Shown here: positions 36,626 through 49,700 of the stretch, piece by piece
Position numbering within the stretch: position 1 is the stretch's first letter
How the letters are laid out: each line of letters starts with the position of its first letter
Source of the DNA: Rapana venosa
Lineage: Eukaryota > Mollusca > Gastropoda > Neogastropoda > Muricidae
Assembly (NCBI GenBank): GCA_028751875.1
Contig: CM054143.1
Coordinates: 61,961,431 to 62,025,430, forward strand
Reading direction: 5' to 3'
Length of the DNA: 64,000 nt
Notes under the pieces: generated by a model
Told to the model about the DNA's origin: nothing
Database searches by the model: none
What the model saw: the letters and a program-made list of their open reading frames with translations, nothing else
Made by a program: the position numbers and the translations under genes

Positions 36626-37381
36626 TGCATCAACTTTGTGAGAATGAATGTCTTTGTGTCCATTAAAATGCATGACACACACAAAGAAATGTCACTTTGT
36701 ACTGTCTTAGTCTTCTATTCTTCACAACATGTATGAACAACAACCAAAAACTAAAAAATCGGTTAACTGTCCTCCTCACCAACCAAATCTTACCAAAAAC
36801 CCCAATTATTTCACTTCACCATCCTTGGTAGGACCATAAGATCAAACCAAATCTACATTCTTTTGACAGAACAAAACAAAAGAAAACCAAACACAAAACA
36901 AGTACTCAACACAATACTATGTTGCATAGAATTCAGTAAATATTGTCCAAAAAAGAATAAAAAGAAAATAGGCCATATAGCAATATGCTGTGTACATGAC
37001 AGACAATGGTTACGTTTTAATGACTAATATCAATGAAACTGCTGCTTTGTTAATTGTCATCTTCGCTCAGAAATATTTTTGTTGTAGGCACTTCTGTGTA
37101 CACAGATTAAGTACTTATGTTGTGATTTAGTCATCACTAGATTGTTACATCATCCAAAGAAAAGTGCATACAATTTTAAATATATGCCACACACACACAA
37201 CACAAAAATATGTACTCATATTTGCATACAATGTAAATGTATGCAAACACACCCATACCCAAACACACATACAAAGAAAACAGTCAGCATTTAAGCACTA
37301 TGCTGGTTGGATCGAAGTCTAGACATCTACTGTTACACCATCAAAACAGTGAAAATAACAACACTAGAAACACAGTCCAAT

Positions 37382-37516
37382 ATGGTGCAGTATGTGACTC
37401 TGTATGGATTTCTCATCCTGTTGCTTGTTACACACACAGCCCATGCTTTTGTAAACAGTCAATATAAGATCCAAGAGAAACTGATCAAGAAAAGGACAGT
37501 GGATCTCGGTGAATGA
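37382..37516 (+). CDS. Small reading frame with signal-peptide-like start (speculative)
   Basis: 44 codons. The start, MVQYVTLYGFLILLLVTHTA, looks like a signal peptide with a plausible cut after HAHA-type residues (THTAHA), then a short K/E-rich stretch with a KKR site and the end TVDLGE. No splice context, family match or coding statistics support it, and a frame of this length can arise by chance. Confidence 0.15.
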   Translation: MVQYVTLYGFLILLLVTHTAHAFVNSQYKIQEKLIKKRTVDLGE

Positions 37517-38169
37517 AGGCTTTGCCATACTTCTAATGTATCTGATCTTTGTCTCCTGATCCATGACAAATGTAAACAAGTTTTTTAGATGGGCTTTCTT
37601 CCACTTTCACTGACTCTGCAGATTTGTGGGGGAATGCACTGTGTGTAAACTGGGTTTGCCAGTATCTAATTCATCTTTCAATGATCTCTGTTTGGACATT
37701 CTCACTCTCCTTTCATTCTAGCCTCCATCCAATTCACTGAAATTTGCTGTTGTATTTTTAAAGGTATACTTTCATTTCTTTGCCCTCCACTTTACAATTC
37801 TCTTAAAGACTATATCTCTGCGATGATCAACCATAACAAAAGGGATGAGAACAGAAGAGAAAGGCACATAGGAGCCATATCCTCAGACCTTTTAAGTTGC
37901 ATAAGAACAAGACCGTGTATAAATGTTTTTTCTCTTTTTTCCCCCCAAAGAAGTGGTTTGTGTTAGATTAGCTGGCTCACTTGTGAGGGTAAAATGATGA
38001 GTTAGCATCAATCCTGATCATTTACATAATTTACATGATATGATTTTCACATTCAGTTGTACACAATTCATCAGCAATAACAGATTTGGCTGCCATTAAA
38101 AATAGAACAGAAAATTTTCACCTGTTAAAAAGTCAATCACTGCTGCTTTTTGCTAGCTCTCAGTCCAGT

Positions 38170-38175
38170 TTATTT
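38170..38175 (-). terminator. Candidate CEP89 polyadenylation signal
   Basis: TTTATT on the plus strand is AATAAA on the minus strand, about 970 bases past the CEP89 stop. Usage is not shown. Confidence 0.2.
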
Positions 38176-39141
38176 AATCACTCCTATACTGTTGTTGTAG
38201 TTCTTCATGTGTTTGTTTGTTGCTTTTTAAACATCCCAAGCTGACCGAAATGACTGTATCAGGGATGATACTATATCATGAAAAACCATTATTGCTTATG
38301 ATTTCAAAAGTCAATGATTTAGAACTAAGATGCCATAAGAAGATCAATGTTTTAAATTAGTGTCTTGAAACGAACATAGTGTATGTTCTCTTGCCAGCAA
38401 CCGTTTCACTGAGCGTGTTTTCTCTTCATACTGTGTGGACAACAGACACCAAACTACTCAACACACATTACACAGCGACATGTAAAGAACACTGCACAGT
38501 CTTTGTGACAAAACTGTTTCTAAGACTTGTGAGAGATCTTGGACGCAAAGTTAGCACCTCAGACAAAATTATTACAAAGTTGACAAAACACAGGAGGATT
38601 CCTAATTTTTACACAAAGAGATATGCGTAAATCCTTTGTTGCATAAACCAAAAAGCGTTCACATCGTAAGAGGCTGGATACAAGCCTGGTCCTTTAAACA
38701 CAAGTAAAAATGTTTGAAAACGCTTCATGATTCCATGTAATATGACATCATTGTTACATGTAGATTCAATTCTAATACTGCTGACCATATTGCAGATTTG
38801 TTATATTTTGCATTATGGTCTTTTTGCCTGTTTGTGTGACAAAAGTATGTACAACTGCATTGACTTCTGCTGTATGTTTCATTTGTGTTTCCTAAGCTTA
38901 CAGCCTCCAAGGGGCCAAACCTGAAATAAAAACTGTTTCCAACTGACAACTACCACTAGAATCTATGAAACAATCACTCCAAAACTGAAAGCTTACGAGA
39001 AGCACAGCTCACCAAGCCCAGCCAAATAAACACTACTTACACTCAGAATAAAAAGCAACATTTACCATGCCAGCATGATAAACAACAACTCCAACATAAA
39101 AGCCACACAACCAGCCAGCCAGCCAGCCGCCATGCAGTGAC

Positions 39142-39310
39142 TCATGCAGAGAAGTACAGCAGTTTTTCCAGGTCCTCCTCCTCGTCCAGGGCGGCATGCA
39201 GGGATGGGTGTTGTCGCAGTTTGTGGACAGAGTCCACCAGAGACTCCTTCAGGGCCTGGTTCTCTGACCGCGCCGCCTGCCACGCCACCTCCAGGCTGTC
39301 TTCTGCATCC
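39142..39310 (-). CDS. CEP89: CEP89 terminal exon
   Basis: Acceptor GATTCCCCCAG, one base then [20 protein letters not shown], a Leu-rich helix, and the acidic end [15 protein letters not shown] with stop TGA at 39142-39144. It corresponds to the vertebrate GELEVIWESTFRENRRI segment; the vertebrate tail beyond it has no counterpart. Confidence 0.92.
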
Positions 39311-42300
39311 CTGGGGGAATCAATCATCTGGGTATTTGGGGTTGTTTTGGTTGTTTTGTCTAGTTCCTCATCTAGAACTCTGAGGTTCACCTTTGGTGAG
39401 ATTTTTTGGATGGCCAAACAGTCGCATATGCAAAAATCACACCATTGGTGAACCTCGGAGCTCTGACCAAGAAGTAAAAAATTATAACTCCATACCAATT
39501 TCAGTACCACATCAAAACAAAACAAGATATACTCTTACTAAGTGTAACAGTGATTTTGAAAATTTTTTTTCTTATAATCCAAAAAGAAATTCGCCTCTAC
39601 TCCACAAACAACAAAGCCACAGAAAGAGCAGCAACCCACATCATGGTCAGCCCATATACTTCCCACAGAGCAGTTGTCTTCTTGACAGACGCCCTGTCTG
39701 TGTTACAGACCCTCAAGTCCAACACAGATGCTGACCTACACGACCTGCCCTCCACTCTGGCCTCCCTCTGCAGGAGTCATACATGAGAGGTCCTGCAGGG
39801 GATCCCCTCCTCCCAGTGCCATGTGCTCGGCAAGGAGACTGCTGACTGACTCCTCCCTGGCCAAGGAGGCAGCACAGCAGGAGCAGGTGGACGTACAGGT
39901 CTGTCAGGTGTTCTGAAGCCAAGACCACCATCAAGGCCAAGCAACACAACAAGTGGATAAAACAACATCCACACTACAACAAGTCAGACCCCTACTACTA
40001 CCTGCTGAAATGACGAGAACCGGTCTGTATATTCAGACTCAGGACAGGCCACAACTGCCTAAACCCCCATATGTATACTAAACTCCACAAAGAACAGTGT
40101 CCTTGCAAGATTGGCAGCCAGACACCAGACCATGTGCTGTATGCAGTCCTGCCCGCTACATGAGGTAGCACTCTGAAAGAGGACCTGGCCTGACTGACCC
40201 ATACCACCCCAGTGGCCAAGAAGCTCTGTGGAGACTGGGAGGACCTGCAGCAGAGTACAGCTGCCTTCATCACAGACTGGGATGTCCAACTAATGGACAT
40301 TTAAAAAAAAAAGACATTCAAAGTCTAGTTCTCACACACACTGCTTACTTCTTCTCTCCCTTGATCTGTCCGATTCTCTCCTCTTTCTCCTTGACCAGGG
40401 AGCGAAGGAAGTAAATTTCTCGCTCGTACTCCTGCCGCTGTTCGTTGAAGAGGTCATCCTGCTCCTTCAGTCTGCCCAGCAGAAAATCACACCCAATATC
40501 TCTGCACACTTTGTTAGAGAAACAATGATAATAATGAAAACAAAGTCACTTTTGTATTGTGCAATATCCCAGAGATATAGGCTCAAAGCACAACACACTC
40601 ACACACACATAATTTACAAAACTGCAAGCACACTGGGACTGGATGTAAAAAAGCACCTGAATGCTTATACCATTATCCTTGACATAAAAGAAAGACAATT
40701 TCTTGTCCAGTGGACAAGTTTATAATGGAACCCACTATTAACTTATCAATGTTATAAATCTATTGATTTATTGACTACTGTTAGTATCTATGATAGATAC
40801 TTGTTACATGACTATCAATTCTCAATAATACCTAAACCAGCGAGCTCTTAGCTATATCACTGAACAACAGTTCAACAAACTTATGTTATGAATCAAGTTA
40901 CCCACTTTTTGTTACCTCTACAACATATACACAACAAGACAACTACAAAAGAAACCTTATCCCCCAAAAAAACAGATGCACTTACTTGTCAGACACAGTC
41001 TGCAGCTTGGCAGAAGCTCTCAGTTTGTACATCTGCATAAAAACACATACCAACATGTATCACCTTTTCAATAGCATGCAGTAAGAATAGTTAAGAAGGG
41101 AGAGGAGGGGGGGGGAGTACATAACATCTGTAAGTATCTCAACTGCCTCCACTGGTGAAAACATGCAGCACACACATGAGTAAACAGAAATGGAAGACCA
41201 AAAAAAAGCAACATTTAGTTTCTTTCTATATAAACTTTCTTCTTTCATATTTCTGACAGGCAATCAGTTTTAATCAAGGTCTTTCATGAGAGGAGTTTGC
41301 AACAGAACCACAGGCAAATGTATACATACATTTGTTAACCAGTGTGCTTATAACAGTTTGCCAGGACTCATGGTGTGTCACAACAGATTCTTCAGATTTA
41401 AAAAACTAAAACAAAACAACAAACCCACACAACAAAAGTGGGTCAGTTTTACAGTGTCCAAAGCAAGATCTTCCTGCACAACTAAAGTGTATTACAGACT
41501 AACAAAGATTCAACAGCAGTTTTCCCTCAACTGTTGAACACAAAAAGTTCCCAAAACCCAGGATCACTTATGCTATACACAAAGAACATGCCCACACACA
41601 CACACACACACACACTAACACACACAGACACACACCCAACAACTGAAGCTTTCCCATGCATCTCCAAGTTACTACATTTCAGCAGCAAGTACCTTGAGTT
41701 TTTCCTCCATTTTGCCCAGCACCAGATTGGTGTTAACGATCTGGTTGACAGTCTGGTGGCAGTCCCTCTGTTTCTCTCTGGCCTGAAACACAGTCAGTGC
41801 AGTGTTTATACTCTTCTCTCTGTTACTGACATTAATATCAACATATATCTGAAACACAGTCACTGCAAAGTCTATACTCTATAGTCTATACTCTCTTCGC
41901 AGTGATATAAACAAATATTTTGAAACACATCCAGAAACAATCATTTCAATATTTCTCTCCTATTCCCTTATTCCATACAAATAAAACTACATCTTAAGCC
42001 ACTGTCATGGCCAAAACACAATCACTGCAGTATTTCTATTCTCTTCCCTTTTTTTTTAATATGCACAAAAAACACATATTTTGAAAAATATAAACAGATC
42101 CAATTACTTGTGCATGTGTATTCATAAATGACCGTGAGAGAACTGATTAATAATAATATACATGATTTTTTGGAGCAAAACTAATTTCTACACTAAGAAA
42201 CTACTTTTTCAGCAAAAGCTATCCCTGCTTAAAAATAAATATACTTTCAAAATATGTTGACAAAACTGAGCGAAGCAGAAGGGAATATTTCTATATACAA

Positions 42301-43690
42301 TCACAACTTTCTGCAAGACAAACTGTTGACCCTTACACAAATAAAATCAAATTCTTGTTCAAACTTCAGCTTCTCAGGATTAATGGCACTATGGTTTTGT
42401 ACACTCTTGGTACGGGCCAATCAGCTGTATGCTGCAAACTTGTAGATCACAGCATCTAATTTCCTGTCATTCCTTTCACAGCACAAGACAGAGTTGACAT
42501 GGAGATCATTGGACCCAGAAATGATTCCAATGTTGGAGGTATTTACATGAAACCAATGTACAAATGTACATGGAGGAAGGGGAGGAAGATGTGGAGGGGA
42601 GAGGTTGAAGGGGAAAGGGGGAGGCAGGGGTGCAATCACTTGTCAGGCAAGTATCATTTCAGCAAGACTAGTGGCTGTTCTTCTTGAAAGAACGGTGTTT
42701 ATGTGGTTCAGACCATGTTCTGGGTAAAGCTGTGTCTGCCTTGTAGTACTGTTCTGCCAGCACCTGTCAAAGAGAGACACCCCCGTAAAGGCTTTTTCTT
42801 TCACTTCCAGAAAGTGCAGAGGCCAGTTTACACTCTTTGAATCAGGCAACTGGACACTATTGTGACTGTACTGATGCCATTATGAACAGAGTCTAATTCA
42901 TTGTAGAGTGCTTTGGTCCAGGACAAAAGCTGTGTCAGTTATTGATGCCAGCTAATTGCCAAGGCCTACACTAAAATGTTATGTTGTAAAATGTTGTGTT
43001 GAGATTGCCTTCAGCCATGACAAGCTCTTAACATAACAACCTGCACTCTTCTTTTAAAGGAGAAAAAATTCTATGAAGTCGGAGTATGGCTGCCTATTTG
43101 GCGAGGTACTTGAAAATAGTCATACACGCAAACTTCCATCCGGTGTGCTTCCTATCTCACAGTGATTCCCAGGTGGGATGAGTGAGTCAGAGTGTGGCAT
43201 GTTCTGGGTGACCCCCAGGGTGTAAAGCTGGGGAACGCACAACAACAACAACAACATTGTAGAGTGCTCAGACAGCAACTACTGTTGTCTGTGATATGAG
43301 CGAAAATGTGTTGCCCTGCTGTTTAGCAACTGACAAGTCAGGCCCAGCACATCTGACTTTGGCATGGTGAATAGTTACAATGAGTATGACAATGCATAAA
43401 TAAGTCACACCCAAGTGCATGGCCTGTATGTGCAGATGACATGGACAAAGGAAGACAGCAGAGGGGTCAACACTAGGACAGGTGGACTGACATGTCTTCC
43501 CTACAGACACGATGACTGAACACTTACCGCTCTGTAGGCTGTGTCCCTCTCCAGGATTGTTTTCTCCACCTGTGCATAACACATGCAAGTGCGCATGAGC
43601 ACACACACACATACACACACACACGCGCACGCATGCGTGCATGCATGTATCCACACACAAAAATGTGCATGCACATACACACAAGCGTAA

Positions 43691-43722
<32 letters not shown>

Positions 43723-46700
43723 CTCATTTTTAATCATTCCACATACACCATAATTTCCCATCTAAAATAGTGACTTCTTTCATCAAGATTGATCAATGTG
43801 ACTGTTTTTTTAATATTTGATAACTCTGGATTGTAAGACTTAAAGCTGACAACATTCAACAGCTTATCATCTTGAAGAAAAAAAAGGAGGAAAACCATGG
43901 CAATGTAAATCAAACAGACCACAGAAAAAAATGATTAGCAATTCCAGGGGAGCAGCATTATATCAGAGCCACTCTGCCACAGTAGTTAACATGAACATAA
44001 CAAAAGCTAGAGATGAATCTGCATTCCATTTCACTGACTTTGAATGACATTGAAAAGCATCATTCATACAGATCTAGTTTTCCAATATTCTTGAAACACT
44101 CTAGCATATAAAAAATGTGTTTATTAAAGCTGGAGGGTTTAAAAAAAAACTTATTTATGCATTTTTTTAAAACTTAGGTTTATGTACGTATGAAATTGTT
44201 TATTAAAGCTGGAGGGTTTTAAAAAAACTTATTTATGCATTTTTTTAAAACTTAGGTTTATGTACGTATGAAATTAAATGCACACAGCATGATATCTTTT
44301 GGGGATTTTTATGCACGAAGTGAAATGCATACAGTCAAAAGACTTGTGTTTGAATTAACACGTGGTTCTAACTGTTACAATCAGGACCACCTCTTTTTTA
44401 CTTCTTTTCAAATTGCATTTACAGAACATTTAGACACAATTACTTTTAATTATTACAGAGTGACCTGGTGCAAAGTCTGTTTTTATTATATTTCCCAACT
44501 GATGATAATGATCAGGACAATGATATTTGTGTGTTTGCACTTGTGTGTCTGTGCATGCATGAAATTCAACATTTGCAGTTTAGGCAAGAGGATGACATGA
44601 CTGTTCGTCATGAAGAGAAACAACAATCCCAACCCAGCTGTTGGAGCATGCTGAGATCTGCTGGACACGACACAACACTGACCATTTTGATGAGGTTGGC
44701 CAGTTCATTCTGGGTCAGCAGCTCCTTGCTCTCTGACTGCTGGATAGCTTTCTGCAGGACTACCAGCTTGTTCTGAGACCGCCTGTTAGCAAACACACAC
44801 ACACCCACATATGTGAGCGTGCACACACATGCACACACACGCATCCTATGCTCATTGATGCACAGCTCTACAAGCAGATAGAATGGTAAATGAGAAGAGG
44901 GAGGGGAGGGAGCCCATACTATAAAGATATGCTTTTCCCAAATAATATAGAAAGTACAGAAATCTAGGCTACACAGTTATGATGAGCAAAACAATGCAAT
45001 ATAATACAATATAGTACAATACAAAACAATACAGTACACTAACACTTTTTGACATGCCATTATACAACATAACACAGTACAACACAACATTATTTGACAC
45101 AACACAGAAAGACATGATACAACACACCAAACCCCAGTATAGTGCAACCAGCACAGTAAAACATAATGCAAAGCAACAAGATATTAAATTAAGGCAATAT
45201 AATAAGACACAACAGGATACAAAATAACACGATAGTACAACACAACGCAATATAATACAATATATCACAGCACCACATCTTCAGATGAGACTATATACCG
45301 AGGTCCCATGTGTGAATGCACGCAGAACATCTTACACACATGTTAAAACCTGTTCTGCTTTTCAGAAGAGTAGGCCACTGTGTGCCATGGGAACAGATGA
45401 CAAAATTTACAAAACCGCATACACACGGGGACTGGATATAAAAAAAGTAAAATGAGTGCTTATTCAATTATCCTCGAAATAAAAGAATAAAATATAAAGA
45501 AAAATAACACAACACAACACCACATATGACAACACAAAACAGCAAAATACAACACAGCACAACACCACATAGTACAACACAAAACAACAAAATACAACAC
45601 AACACAACACCACATAGTACAACACAAAACAACAAAACAAAAACCAACACAACACCACATAGTACAACACAAAACAACAAAACACAAAACAACACAACAC
45701 CACATAGTACAACACAAAACAACAAAACACAACACCACATAGTACAACACAAAACAACACAACACAACACCACATAGTACAACACAAAACAACAAAACAC
45801 AACACAACACAACACCACATAGTACAACACAAAACAACAAACACACAACACAACACCACAAAAACACAACACAAAAAACCACACCACACCACATAGTAAC
45901 AACACAAAACAACAAAACACAACACAACACCACATAGTACAACACAAAACAACAAAACACAACACAACACCACACCACATAGTACAACACAAAACAACAA
46001 AACACAAAAAACAACACCACATAGTACAACACAAAACAACACAACACCCCCCACCACATAGTACAACACAAAACAACAAAACACAACACAACACCACACC
46101 ACATAGTACAACACAAAACCCCAAAAATACAACACAACACAACACAACACCACATAGTACAACACAAACACCCAAAATACAACACAACACAACACAACAC
46201 CACATAGTACAACACAAAACAACAAAACACAACACAACACAACACCACACCACATAGTACAACACAAAACAACAAAACACAACACAACACAACACCACAT
46301 AGTACAACACAAAACAACACCACACAACACACCCATAGTACAACACAAAACAACAAATACAACACAACACAACACCACATAGTACAACACAAAACAACAA
46401 AACACAACACAACACACACCACATAGTACAACACAAAACACAAAACACAACACAACACCACATAATACAACACAAAACAACACAACACCACACAACACCA
46501 CATAGTACAACACAAAACAACACAACACCACACCAACATAATACAAAAACAAAACAAAAACAACACCACATAGTACAACACAAAACAACAAAACACAAAA
46601 ACAACACCACAAAACACAACACAACACCACATAGTACAACACACAAACAACATAACACAACACAACACCACATAGTACAACACAAAAACACCAAAATACA

Positions 46701-49700
46701 ACACAACACAACACCACATACGACAACACAAAACAACACAACACAACACAACATATGACAACACAAACAGCAAAATACAACACAGCACAACACCACATAG
46801 TACAACACAAAACAACAAAATAAAACACAACACAACACAACACCACATAGTACAACACAAAACACCAAAATACGACACAACGACACACCACATAGTACAA
46901 CACAAAACACCAAAATACAATACGACACAACACCACACCACACACGACGACAACAACAAGCCTCAGCACATCGCGGTCCACCCCCCTCACCTGACGGCAC
47001 TCTGCATGGCGCTCAGCTCAGCTTTCAGTCGTTTGTTCTCCGCCCCTGCTTTAATGGCCGCCATGCTCTGTCGCTTCCTCTCCTCATCTGAGGCCTGCAA
47101 TCAGCACACCCTTGATTTGAAAATTTGGGACAGGGGCCAGGGTGGTTCAGTGGTCAGGACATCCGATGTCTTGATCCAAAACGTCACAGGTTCAAATCTG
47201 ACTCCTGGCCTTCAATTCAAACAGTTCAGTGTGTGCCGTGTCTTCCACAGTGGTTATCTGGATCTGCATCTTTTTAGAGGGGGGTAGGGTGGGGGTGGGG
47301 GGAGCTCCGAGCTCCACCTATGTGAGATTTTGTTCATGTGACCATTTTTGCCCACCATGAAGGTAGCTGCATTTCGAGATGTATGCTGGGTATGTTCATG
47401 CATCCATAAGCCACCTAATGCTGAATTGGGTTACAGGATCTTTAACATGCATATCTGATGTGCTTGTGTATATACACGAAGGGAATGGCAGGTCTGCACT
47501 TGCAGCTGACCTGAGAGATTGTTAAAATTCCCACCCTTAATTAGCCAGACGTTGTTAAAATTCCCACCCTTAATTAGCCAGACGCTGCTGAGGTTCAAAC
47601 CCACGACATCATGGACCCATGGGATTGACATCAGGTTTAACCACTCAGCTATGGCGTCCATCACAATCTGTTTCTGAATCAGACTTTCTCATTGTTAAAG
47701 CTGTGGGAAATCAACAACTTTGCTGATGCATTGAAAAACAAACATGGTGGGACAGACAGAAGTACTGATGCACAGTGGAACATGATGAGTGGATACATGC
47801 TACATGAATGCCTGATAGGCAGAGAACTGAGAAACAGATGCATGATCAATAATATAGAATCGACACATGTCAATGAATGATAAGTCAACCAATAAATAAA
47901 TAGATATAAAAGCTGACACTTTGAACAGTAAACTAGGATATAGATAAGCAAAATTCAATTAATTTCAAACACTTTATTATCTCACAAACTGAGAAAATCA
48001 TGTGGGTTACTGGCCACACATAGAAAACAGTAAACAGGAAAGCATTTATCACAGAAAAATATCACACAACATGGTATCCAAAAATTAGTATGATGAGCTG
48101 ATGAGTAACGGATACATGACAAGTTTATAAAGAAAACAAATTAACGCTAAACAAACACAATATTATAAAAGGACACATGACAAGTGATTACATACAGGAA
48201 CTGGATGTAAAAAAGCACACGAGTGCTTATTCCATTATCCTAATAATAAAAAAATTAAGAAAATGGATTAGTGCTAAACAAATACAATAATATAAGTGGA
48301 CACATGATACAGCACAACACTGGTCTATCTTGCTTATCTCCTAAAGGATCACACACACACACACACACACACACATGTCCGGGGTAGTCAGTAGCCTCTG
48401 TCCAAAAGCAGAGGACACACAGCACCCCCCACCACCGACTCACCATCAGCCTGCCCACCAGACTCTCCTTCTCCTTCTCAAACTGGTCCCTCTCCTCCAG
48501 CACTGACCTGCACATAATAATAATAATGAATGGAATTTATATAGCGCTGAATCTTGTGAAGCAACACATGCAGGCAACAGCCACAGCTCAACAACTCTCC
48601 AAAAAACAAAACACACCTAAAAACACTGCGTCAAGTAGACGGGTTCCCAAAATTTTCCGGTCCGCATATAAAAGAAAAAAGAACTAGTATGCACACTCAA
48701 ACTAACTAAAACACACACACACACACACACACACACATGCGCGCACATGCACACGCACACGCACACACCCACAATACCCTTCTGATACTGAACCGGTATG
48801 CTACTAGAAGTTTTACTGGTTTTTTTCCCATTCCTGGGCTAGAGCGGCAAGTGTTCGGTAGCTGCATTCCAACTTCGGAGATACAGTTGGGAATTAAACC
48901 TACTAATTTTGCCAGGACAGTCTGGAGGTCCTTCTCTGCTCTTTTCCGTTTTTGACTGTCATGGGTTCTTTTGATGTGCACAAGTCCAACTGGTTTAGAG
49001 CCTCCTTCAAAAGACCTGACATTCTGTTTGATTTTCCCATCAAACTGGGAAGAAAGAGCAAGGATGGGAATCGAACCTAGAACCTCATGATTTACTTGCA
49101 GGCAGGTTAACGTCTTAACTGTCCTGCCACCTTCCTTCTCGCTGATTAGGTGTTTCCTGGTGATTTGTTGCTTACGATATTTTTCATCTCTGTCCTTGCT
49201 TTTTTAATGTTCTCTTGCTGTCCTTGCTTTTTAAGCTCTCTGGGCTCTGGAGAGAGATGAATGTCTAACATATGTCCAATATCATTGTTCTGATCATTGT
49301 CATCAATTGATAAACACGATGAAAACAGACTTTGCACCAGGTCATCTCTCTCATAATTAAAAATTTTTTGTGTATAATGTTTTCCAGCAAATTCTGTCTT
49401 TGAATTATAGTTGATTTCAGTGTCACATTCTCAGACTACTTTTTGGGGTTTTTTTGTTTGTTTGTTGTCTTTTTTTGGGGGGGATGGGGGGTTGTGGAAT
49501 CAATGCTTTTAGTTTCAACTGATCTTTATTCTTCCAACATGAATCTTTCTGAAAAACGACTGACATGCTCTTTTGGGAAAAGTTTGCCTTAAGCTTTTTT
49601 TTCTTTTTTTTTCATTCCTCAAGTTCAGCCCTGAAGTTCACCAATGCTGAGAAATCTGTGTGCACGACCATTTTGGCCCACCATCAAGGAAGCTGCATTC

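Larger units (their letters stand above)
33245..39141. other. Intergenic sequence and CEP89 3' flank
   Basis: No supported gene. AT-rich, with a family D repeat (33931-34032), a degenerate GTCA-rich repeat (34440-34700), three diverged copies of a 100-base segment (35008-35556), SINE fragments near 36.2-36.6 kb, and one small signal-peptide-like reading frame (37382-37516). Confidence 0.6.
39311..40348 (-). other. CEP89 last intron
   Basis: Contains a palindromic family C element (39362-39475) and a decayed retrotransposon 3' end on the plus strand (39600-40315). Confidence 0.75.
41783..43527 (-). other. CEP89 intron
   Basis: Holds family E (42958-43245) and family D (43262-43375) repeats and a G-rich stretch at 42570-42630. 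The sequence 41810-42060 has repeated GAAACACAGTCA-TGCA-T segments, a weak local duplication. No exon is needed here by comparison with the vertebrate protein. Confidence 0.65.

Noticed and set aside
45460..47000. Three overlapping 500-codon minus-strand frames rich in C, V and L
   Set aside because: They follow directly from the AC-rich minisatellite, whose complement has few stop triplets. All three frames are open, which real genes do not show.
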